Source: Gemmatimonadota bacterium (GTDB taxonomy: Bacteria > Gemmatimonadota > Gemmatimonadetes > Longimicrobiales > Gaopeijiaceae). Taken from it: a stretch of 6,816 bases of DNA. How positions within the stretch are numbered: position 1 is the first letter of the stretch; the number at the start of each line of letters is the position of its first letter. Shown piece after piece: positions 1 through 6,816 of the stretch. The translations under genes were made by a program, and so were the position numbers. The notes beneath the pieces were generated by a model. It was not told the DNA's origin. It was given only the letters and a program-made list of their open reading frames with translations, and made no database searches. The stretch covers positions 1 through 6,816 of the forward strand of contig JAHHMJ010000247.1 in NCBI GenBank assembly GCA_018678395.1, read 5' to 3'.

Positions 1-1
1 G

Positions 2-3000
2 CTCAAGCGCCTCAAGGTGGTCGATGCGCTGCGCAACTCGGGTGAGACGCACGACCTCCGCAACCGTCCCGAGTGGATGGTGATGGACGTCGTTCCGGTC
101 ATCCCGCCCGACCTCCGTCCGCTCGTACCGCTCGACGGAGGCCGCTTCGCCACGTCGGACCTGAACGACCTCTATCGCCGGGTCATCAATCGCAACAACC
201 GGCTCAAGAAGCTGATCGACATGCGCGCTCCGGAGGTCATCCTCCGCAACGAGAAGCGCATGCTGCAGGAGGCCGTCGACGCGCTGTTCGACAACGGGCG
301 CCGTTCGAAGGCGATCCGGGGTCGCGGCAAGCGCCCGCTCAAGTCGCTCAGCGACATGCTCAAGGGCAAGCAGGGACGCTTCCGGCAGAATCTGCTCGGA
401 AAGCGCGTGGACTACTCGGGCCGTTCGGTCATCGTGGTGGGCCCCGAGCTCAAGCTGCACCAGTGCGGGCTGCCGAAGGCGATGGCCGTCGAGCTGTTCA
501 AGCCCTTCATCATTCACGAGCTCGAGAAGCGCGGCGAGGCCGAGACGGTCAAGCGCGCCAAGAAGATCGTGGAGCGGAACGACCCGAAGGTCTACGAGGT
601 GCTCGAAGACATCATCAAGGACCATCCGGTCCTGTTGAACCGGGCGCCGACGCTGCATCGCCTCGGCATCCAGGCCTTCGAGCCGGTGCTGGTCGAGGGG
701 AAGGCGATCCGGATTCACCCGCTCGTCTGCTCGGCCTTCAACGCCGACTTCGACGGTGACCAGATGGCGGGCCACGTCCCGCTCTCGTTCGAGGCGCAGC
801 TCGAGGCCCGCGTGCTGATGCTGTCTTCGAACAACATCCTGCTGCCGTCGAACGGTCGCCCGGTCGCGGCCCCGACGCAGGACATGGTGATCGGGTCGTA
901 TTACCTGACCAACCCGCCCCTCCGCGTGAAGGAGCTCGAGCGGGCGGTGTCGAACACCAAGCTGCCGAAGAAGGCCCGTGAGAAGGCCGAGAAGGAGTTG
1001 AACGATCTCTACGCCGCCGCGCCGCGTCTCGGCACGTACGGCGAGGTCGAGATGGCTCTGGCCCAGGATCGGGTGGAGTTCCACTCGCTCGTCTGGTACT
1101 GGTGGCCGCGCGAGTCCGACGACGGCGAGACCACCGGGCGCTGGCTGCGTACGACGGCGGGGCGGGTGCTGTTCAACAGCATCATCCCCGACGAGATGGG
1201 TTTCATGAACTACTCCTTCGGCAAGAAGGAGCTGGGGGATCTCGTCTTCGACTGCTTCACCGAGGTGGGGCTGTCGGCCACGACCGAGTTCCTCGACAAC
1301 CTCAAGGACTTCGGCTTCCGGTACTCGACCATGGGCGGGATCTCCGTCGGGATCGAGGACATGGAGGTGCCGTCCGAGAAGCTCGAGATCCTGCGGGACG
1401 CCGACGAGCAGGTCGGCCGGTTCCAGCGCGCCTACGCGAGCGGCTACATCTCGAACGGCGAGCGCTACAACAAGGTCATCGACACGTGGACGCACGCGAA
1501 CAACGACGTCGCGGACGCGATGGTGCGCCACCTCGAGCGGTCGAAGGCCGGCTACAACCCGGTGTTCATGATGATGACGTCGGGCGCTCGCGGTAACCGC
1601 GACCAGATGCGGCAGCTGGCCGGAATGCGCGGCCTGATGGCGAAGCCGCAGAAGAAGCTGACCGGAGGTATCGGCGAGATCATCGAGAGCCCGATCAAGT
1701 CGAACTTCCGCGAGGGCCTGACGGTGGTGGAGTACTTCATCTCCACCCACGGTGCCCGAAAGGGACTGGCGGATACGGCGCTCAAGACGGCCGACGCCGG
1801 CTATCTGACGCGGCGACTCGTCGACGTGGCCCAGGACGTCGTCGTCACGGTCGAGGATTGCGGTACGATCCTCGGTCTGGAGATGACGGCCCTGAAGGAG
1901 GGTGAGGACATCATCGAGCCGCTCGGCGACCGCATCGTCGGCAACGTGGCGCTCGAAGACCTCTACGACCCCATCGACGGCGAACTGCTGGTCAGCGCCG
2001 GGGGCCTCATTCTCGAGGAGACCGCCGAGGCCATCGAGGAGGCGGGCATCCAGGCGGTGAAGATCCGCTCGGTGCTGACCTGCGAGGCCAAGCGCGGCAT
2101 CTGCCGCCAGTGCTACGGCCGCAACCTCGCCACGATGAAGATCGTGGATATCGGGGAGGCGGTGGGAATCCTGGCCGCGCAGTCCATCGGTGAGCCGGGG
2201 ACGCAGCTGACGCTGCGGACCTTCCACATCGGCGGAACGGCGTCGCGTATCGCGGCGCAGACGCAGCGGAAGTCCAAGATCGAGGGCGTCATCAGCCTCG
2301 ATCGTGTGGTGACCGTGGAGACGCCCGAGGAGGCGCGCATCGTCACGTCGCGCGAGGGCCAGATCGTGCTGAAGACCAGGGAAGGCCAGGTCCGCAGCCG
2401 TCTGTCCGTGCCGTACGGGGCGACGCTGTCGGTCGAAGAGGACCAGGTCATCCAGGCCGGCGAGCTGCTCTTCTCGTGGGACCCGTACTCCGAGCCGGTC
2501 GTGGCCGACGAGGCGGGTGTCGTCCGCTTCCACGACATCGTCGAGGAGCAGACGATGCGCGAGGAGCTCGACGAGTCGACCGGGCGTCGTCAGATGACGA
2601 TCATCGAGGACCGAGACAAGCGGCTCCACCCGGCGATCCAGATCGTCGAGAAGGGCAAGAAGGGCACGAAGCTGCGCGAGTTCATCGTTCCGGTGGGCGC
2701 TCAGCTCACGGTGGGCGACGGGGACGCGGTGAACCCGGGGGACACGCTGGCCAAGATCAGCCGGGAGGTCTACAAGACGCGCGACATCACGGGCGGCCTG
2801 CCCCGCGTGGCCGAGCTGTTCGAGGCGCGGCGTCCCAAGGATCCCGCCGTCATCACCGAGATCGACGGGCGCGTGTCGTTCGGCGACATCAAGCGAGGCA
2901 AGCGCGAAGTCGTCGTCACGCCGGAGTCGGGTCCCGCCCGGACCTACGACGTGCCGGTCGGTAAGCACATGCGCGTCCACGAGGGCGACGCCGTGCGGGC

Positions 3001-3595
3001 CGGAGATCGCCTCAGCGAGGGTCCGATCAACCCACACGACATCCTGCGCATCAAGGGCCCCCGGGCCGTGCAGGAGTATCTCCTGAACGAGATCCAGGAG
3101 GTGTATCGTCTCCAGGGTGTGAAGATCAACGACAAGCACATCGGGGTCATCGTCCGGCAGATGCTGCAGAAGGTCCGCATCACGGCTCCGGGCGACACCG
3201 ATCTTCTCGAGGGCGAGAACGCCGACCGGACGGAGTTCCGCGAGGTCAACCGCCAGGCCATGATGGACGAGAAGAAGCCCGCCCGCAGTGAGCCTCTGCT
3301 GCTCGGCATCACCAAGGCGTCGCTCACGACCGAGTCGTTCATCTCGGCCGCCTCCTTCCAGGAGACCACCCGTGTCCTGACGGATGCAGCGGTTCGCGGC
3401 GCGAGGGACGACCTGAAGGGCCTGAAGGAGAACATCATCATCGGGCACCTGATCCCGGCCGGAACCGGCATCCACCGGTATTCGGACGTGGAGTTCATGG
3501 TCGAGCAGGCCTATTACGACGAGGAGATTCTCCCGCTCTCGGAGCCGGGAACGGAGCTTCTCGAGGGCCTCGGATCGGAGATCGGCGTCGACTGA
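2..3595 (+). CDS. rpoC: DNA-directed RNA polymerase subunit beta' (5'-truncated by window edge)
   Basis: Catalytic large subunit of the bacterial RNA polymerase core (alpha2-beta-beta'-omega), in the cytoplasm/nucleoid. The frame is open from the first base, and the first complete codon is at 2; the GTG at 17 is internal, not a start. Present are 1197 residues; matching the catalytic aspartates to E. coli implies about 211 residues are missing upstream, including the N-terminal zinc ribbon, for a total near 1408, normal for the family. Counting from the codon at 2: clamp helices/rudder region about 55-100; switch-2 region [15 protein letters not shown]; catalytic NADFDGDQM with Mg-binding D249, D251, D253; bridge helix around H583 ([13 protein letters not shown]); second zinc site C620, C694, C701, C704; trigger loop LRTFHIGG with H742, resuming at [19 protein letters not shown] (928 on). 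The trigger loop carries an SI3-type insertion (about 750-923). Oddities are a glycine at residue 257 and about seven extra residues before the bridge helix. TGA stop at 3593-3595. Identity is certain. Confidence 0.99.
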   Translation, partial: LKRLKVVDALRNSGETHDLRNRPEWMVMDVVPVIPPDLRPLVPLDGGRFATSDLNDLYRRVINRNNRLKKLIDMRAPEVILRNEKRMLQEAVDALFDNGRRSKAIRGRGKRPLKSLSDMLKGKQGRFRQNLLGKRVDYSGRSVIVVGPELKLHQCGLPKAMAVELFKPFIIHELEKRGEAETVKRAKKIVERNDPKVYEVLEDIIKDHPVLLNRAPTLHRLGIQAFEPVLVEGKAIRIHPLVCSAFNADFDGDQMAGHVPLSFEAQLEARVLMLSSNNILLPSNGRPVAAPTQDMVIGSYYLTNPPLRVKELERAVSNTKLPKKAREKAEKELNDLYAAAPRLGTYGEVEMALAQDRVEFHSLVWYWWPRESDDGETTGRWLRTTAGRVLFNSIIPDEMGFMNYSFGKKELGDLVFDCFTEVGLSATTEFLDNLKDFGFRYSTMGGISVGIEDMEVPSEKLEILRDADEQVGRFQRAYASGYISNGERYNKVIDTWTHANNDVADAMVRHLERSKAGYNPVFMMMTSGARGNRDQMRQLAGMRGLMAKPQKKLTGGIGEIIESPIKSNFREGLTVVEYFISTHGARKGLADTALKTADAGYLTRRLVDVAQDVVVTVEDCGTILGLEMTALKEGEDIIEPLGDRIVGNVALEDLYDPIDGELLVSAGGLILEETAEAIEEAGIQAVKIRSVLTCEAKRGICRQCYGRNLATMKIVDIGEAVGILAAQSIGEPGTQLTLRTFHIGGTASRIAAQTQRKSKIEGVISLDRVVTVETPEEARIVTSREGQIVLKTREGQVRSRLSVPYGATLSVEEDQVIQAGELLFSWDPYSEPVVADEAGVVRFHDIVEEQTMREELDESTGRRQMTIIEDRDKRLHPAIQIVEKGKKGTKLREFIVPVGAQLTVGDGDAVNPGDTLAKISREVYKTRDITGGLPRVAELFEARRPKDPAVITEIDGRVSFGDIKRGKREVVVTPESGPARTYDVPVGKHMRVHEGDAVRAGDRLSEGPINPHDILRIKGPRAVQEYLLNEIQEVYRLQGVKINDKHIGVIVRQMLQKVRITAPGDTDLLEGENADRTEFREVNRQAMMDEKKPARSEPLLLGITKASLTTESFISAASFQETTRVLTDAAVRGARDDLKGLKENIIIGHLIPAGTGIHRYSDVEFMVEQAYYDEEILPLSEPGTELLEGLGSEIGVD

Positions 3596-3620
3596 CGCAT
3601 CGATCGATCCACGAGGGTGC

Positions 3621-3657
3621 CGGGGGGTCGTCTCGCGCGTCGCGATGCGGCCCCCCG
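3621..3657 (+). terminator. GC-rich hairpin after rpoC, candidate terminator without U-tract
   Basis: Begins 25 nt after the rpoC stop. Seven consecutive G-C/C-G pairs (3621-3627 with 3651-3657) continue through U3628-G3650, C3629-G3649, G3630-C3648 and U3631-G3647, then one C-U mismatch, then five more pairs (3633-3637 with 3641-3645) closing a 3-nt loop. The structure is read directly from the sequence. It is followed by GAGCCGTTGACAC, not a run of T, so it is not a classical intrinsic terminator. It could terminate weakly, protect the 3' end of the rpoBC mRNA, or act with Rho. Its place between rpoC and a promoter favours a role at the operon boundary. Confidence 0.42.
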
Positions 3658-3662
3658 AGCCG

Positions 3663-3691
3663 TTGACACCCTTACTGCTCTGGGATAAGTT
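3663..3691 (+). promoter_or_regulatory. Sigma70-type promoter for rpsL-rpsG(-fusA)
   Basis: A perfect -35 hexamer TTGACA (3663-3668) is separated by 17 bp from TAAGTT (3686-3691), which keeps the three most conserved -10 bases (T1, A2, T6). GATAAG at 3684-3689 is an alternative -10 with a 15-bp spacer. The predicted start of transcription is near 3697-3699, giving a leader of about 65 nt before rpsL. The short stretch from 3663 to 3696 is less GC-rich than its surroundings. The location agrees with the known habit of the str operon having its own promoter in front of rpsL. Use of this site is inferred. Confidence 0.58.
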
Positions 3692-3710
3692 ACCAAGCTC
3701 TGTCCGAACG

Positions 3711-3725
3711 GGCCCTTCGCGGGCC
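3711..3725 (+). other. Small hairpin in the rpsL leader
   Basis: GGCCC (3711-3715) pairs with GGGCC (3721-3725) around a 5-nt loop TTCGC. It would sit about 13 nt into the predicted transcript and ends 37 nt before the rpsL start codon. It could stabilise the 5' end of the mRNA, or it may be a chance pairing in GC-rich DNA. No known ribosomal-protein leader motif was recognised. Confidence 0.25.
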
Positions 3726-3762
3726 ACCGGGCAGATTCAGCGTCCGCCACCAACACCGCAGT

Positions 3763-4134
3763 ATGCCGACCATCAACCAGCTCGTACGGAAGGGCCGCAA
3801 GGCTGTTCAGAAGAAGAACAAGTCTCCTGCCCTCCAGAAGAACCCGCAGAAGCGGGGCGTGTGCACCCGGGTGTATACGACCACTCCGAAGAAGCCGAAC
3901 TCGGCGCTTCGGAAGGTTGCCCGCGTACGGCTCACGAACGGCTACGAGGTGACGTCGTACATCGGCGGTGAGGGCCACAACCTGCAGGAGCACAGCATCG
4001 TGCTCATCCGGGGCGGCCGTGTGAAGGACCTGCCGGGGGTTCGCTACCACATCGTGCGTGGCACCCTCGACGCGTCGGGAGTCAGTGATCGCAGGCAGGG
4101 TCGTTCGAAGTACGGCGCCAAGCGGCCCAGGTAG
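3763..4134 (+). CDS. rpsL: 30S ribosomal protein S12
   Basis: Component of the small ribosomal subunit at the decoding centre, where it contacts the A-site codon-anticodon helix and affects accuracy. It has 123 residues, one fewer than E. coli, and aligns almost without gaps from [10 protein letters not shown] to SKYGAKRPR. The core [24 protein letters not shown] (29-52) and [13 protein letters not shown] (84-96) are intact. K43 and K88, the usual sites of streptomycin-resistance changes, are the sensitive wild-type residues, and D89, the residue methylthiolated by RimO in E. coli, is present. The ATG at 3763 is fixed by the conserved N-terminus, yet no Shine-Dalgarno-like sequence precedes it (CCACCAACACCGCAGT). 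It is first in the str operon, preceded by a promoter, and followed by rpsG after 11 nt. TAG stop at 4132-4134. Confidence 0.99.
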   Translation: MPTINQLVRKGRKAVQKKNKSPALQKNPQKRGVCTRVYTTTPKKPNSALRKVARVRLTNGYEVTSYIGGEGHNLQEHSIVLIRGGRVKDLPGVRYHIVRGTLDASGVSDRRQGRSKYGAKRPR

Positions 4135-4138
4135 GGAG
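4133..4138 (+). promoter_or_regulatory. Ribosome binding site of rpsG, overlapping the rpsL stop
   Basis: AGGGAG lies 7 nt before the rpsG ATG at 4146 and shares its first two bases with the rpsL TAG stop. The match to AGGAGG is good but not perfect. The overlap and the 11-nt gap suggest translational coupling of S12 and S7. Confidence 0.6.
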
Positions 4139-4145
4139 ATTCGAG

Positions 4146-4616
4146 ATGAGCCGTCGTTCGAGAGCAGAGAAGCGGGACGTTCCGATGGATCCGCGGTATG
4201 GGTCCGAGGTCGTCACCAAGTTCATCAACGGTCTGATGCTGGACGGAAAGAAGTCGACTGCCGAGGCGATCTTCTACCAGTCGATGGACGCGGTCGAGGA
4301 AAAGGCCGGTCAGCCCGCGATCAACGTGTTCCAGCAGGCGCTGAACAACGCCAAGCCGGCGCTCGAGGTGAAGAGCCGTCGGGTCGGTGGTGCCACCTAC
4401 CAGGTGCCGATCGAGGTTCGCCCCGAGCGGCGTCAGGCGCTGGCCATCAAGTGGTTGATTCAGTACGCCCGGGCGCGCTCCGAGCGCACCATGGCCGATC
4501 GTCTGGCCGGTGAGATCCTTTCCGCCGCGCGCGGCGAGGGCGCCACGGTGAAGAAGAAGGACGACACGCACCGCATGGCCGAGGCCAACAAGGCCTTCGC
4601 CCATTACCGGTGGTGA
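4146..4616 (+). CDS. rpsG: 30S ribosomal protein S7
   Basis: Primary binder of the 3' major domain of 16S rRNA; it starts assembly of the 30S head and lines the E-site and mRNA exit region. It has 156 residues, the standard length, ending in the family's typical [10 protein letters not shown] basic N-terminal arm (SRRSRAEKR) leads into the helical core with [15 protein letters not shown] (26-40). The beta-hairpin region [17 protein letters not shown] (75-91) is followed by [12 protein letters not shown], and the C-terminal part has [21 protein letters not shown]. The ATG is set by the conserved N-terminus and an SD at 4133-4138. It is co-transcribed with rpsL. In E. coli, S7 represses its own operon by binding the long rpsL-rpsG gap; here that gap is only 11 nt, so such a site would have to be elsewhere. 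TGA stop at 4614-4616. Confidence 0.99.
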   Translation: MSRRSRAEKRDVPMDPRYGSEVVTKFINGLMLDGKKSTAEAIFYQSMDAVEEKAGQPAINVFQQALNNAKPALEVKSRRVGGATYQVPIEVRPERRQALAIKWLIQYARARSERTMADRLAGEILSAARGEGATVKKKDDTHRMAEANKAFAHYRW

Positions 4617-4636
4617 TGTAGAGGGAACGACACGGA

Positions 4637-4656
4637 GCCGGCCCCCACGGGCCGGC
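4637..4656 (+). other. Perfect 8-bp GC hairpin 20 nt after rpsG
   Basis: GCCGGCCC (4637-4644) pairs with GGGCCGGC (4649-4656) around the 4-nt loop CCAC. The following bases are CGAATTGGGG, so there is no U-tract worth the name and complete termination is unlikely. It could slow polymerase, protect the rpsL-rpsG mRNA end after processing, or belong to the larger fold downstream. Confidence 0.4.
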
Positions 4657-4683
4657 CGAATTGGGGACACGCGATGGCCCGAG

Positions 4684-4739
4684 GGCCCTCTCCGGTTTCC
4701 AGGAAGCGCGGATTCGCGCGGCCTGCCGGAGAGTGGGCC
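4684..4739 (+). promoter_or_regulatory. Extended stem-loop in the fusA leader, candidate regulatory RNA structure
   Basis: Pairings visible in the + strand RNA: GGCC 4684-4687 with 4736-4739; a 2-nt bulge (4734-4735); CTCTCCGG 4688-4695 with CCGGAGAG 4726-4733; a 4-nt bulge (4696-4699); CAGG 4700-4703 with 4722-4725; a 2x2 internal loop; GCGCG 4706-4710 with CGCGC 4715-4719, loop GATT. That is 21 pairs in a 56-nt element, 55 nt before the fusA start. Bases 4702-4715 can instead pair with 4745-4758 in a 14-pair helix that includes two G-U pairs, which excludes the upper half of this stem. I recognise no described family. It may be a site for translational control of fusA or retro-regulation of rpsG, or simply a byproduct of GC-rich spacer. 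No fold energy was calculated. Confidence 0.42.
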
Positions 4740-4781
4740 GATGAGGATCCGCGCTTTCGCTTGGACATGACGAGATACTCC

Positions 4782-4786
4782 GAGGA
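4782..4786 (+). promoter_or_regulatory. Ribosome binding site of fusA
   Basis: GAGGA with 8 nt to the ATG at 4795, a normal strength and spacing. It lies downstream of both alternative leader helices and is free of strong local pairing, so any control by the leader would have to act on transcription, RNA stability or coupling with upstream translation rather than by directly covering this site. Confidence 0.65.
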
Positions 4787-4794
4787 CCGGATAG

Positions 4795-6816
<2,022 letters not shown>

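Noticed and set aside
17..19. GTG as the start of rpoC
   Set aside because: The frame is open to the window edge, and the residues before it (LKRLK) match the internal RpoC sequence; the gene simply begins upstream.
3599..3608. ATCGATCGAT palindrome just after the rpoC stop
   Set aside because: Only 10 bp, with no partner elsewhere in the spacer; a likely chance GATC repeat and not a convincing operator.
3645..3971. 108-codon + strand frame beginning in the rpoC-rpsL spacer
   Set aside because: Runs through rpsL in the wrong frame; it starts inside the hairpin and its product has no family resemblance.
3514..4050. 178-codon - strand frame covering the rpoC end and rpsL
   Set aside because: Antisense to two conserved genes and to the promoter region; arginine/serine-rich shadow sequence.
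3850..4060. Streptomycin-resistance changes in S12
   Set aside because: K43 and K88 are both the sensitive-type lysines, so there is no sign of resistance mutation.
4761..4790. Possible separate promoter for fusA (TTGGAC at 4761-4766)
   Set aside because: No acceptable -10 box at 16-18 bp; ATACTC lies only about 8 bp away. fusA is more simply read from the upstream promoter.

Overview
The window is a stretch of bacterial core-genome DNA containing four genes, all on the + strand: the 3' part of rpoC (RNA polymerase beta' subunit), rpsL (ribosomal protein S12), rpsG (ribosomal protein S7) and most of fusA (elongation factor G). This is the classic end of the rpoBC operon followed by the 'str' operon. 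rpoB is expected just upstream, and tuf plus the S10 ribosomal cluster commonly lie downstream. The DNA is GC-rich with strong G/C bias at third codon positions. That bias also opens long spurious frames on the other strand, including a 692-codon one opposite fusA.

Likely host: a high-GC bacterium. The RpoC sequence has a short insertion before the bridge helix and the wording [20 protein letters not shown]...[12 protein letters not shown], which resembles the FCB superphylum (Bacteroidota/Gemmatimonadota side). With the high GC, a Gemmatimonadota-like organism is my best guess. This is an inference from remembered family sequences, not from a search.

Layout. 2-3595: rpoC, missing about 211 N-terminal residues by E. 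coli numbering. 3596-3762: spacer with a very strong GC hairpin that lacks a U-tract, followed at once by a good sigma70-type promoter (TTGACA, 17-bp spacer, TAAGTT) and a leader of about 65 nt with no recognisable Shine-Dalgarno (SD) site. 3763-4134: rpsL. 4146-4616: rpsG, only 11 nt after rpsL. 4617-4794: a spacer of 178 nt containing an 8-bp hairpin, an extended imperfect stem-loop, an alternative long helix that excludes part of that stem-loop, and small open frames overlapping them. 4795-6816: fusA, running off the right edge with 674 codons present. No gap exceeds 300 bases.

The genes act together in expression: RpoC is the catalytic subunit of transcription, S12 and S7 are 30S proteins at the decoding centre and 3' major domain, and EF-G drives translocation on the ribosome. 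All key catalytic and binding residues that lie inside the window are present. I do not see a new biological system. The part most worth a second look is the structured rpsG-fusA spacer, which may be an RNA regulatory element. Smaller points are the SD-less rpsL start and a glycine in a normally invariant position next to the RpoC catalytic aspartates.
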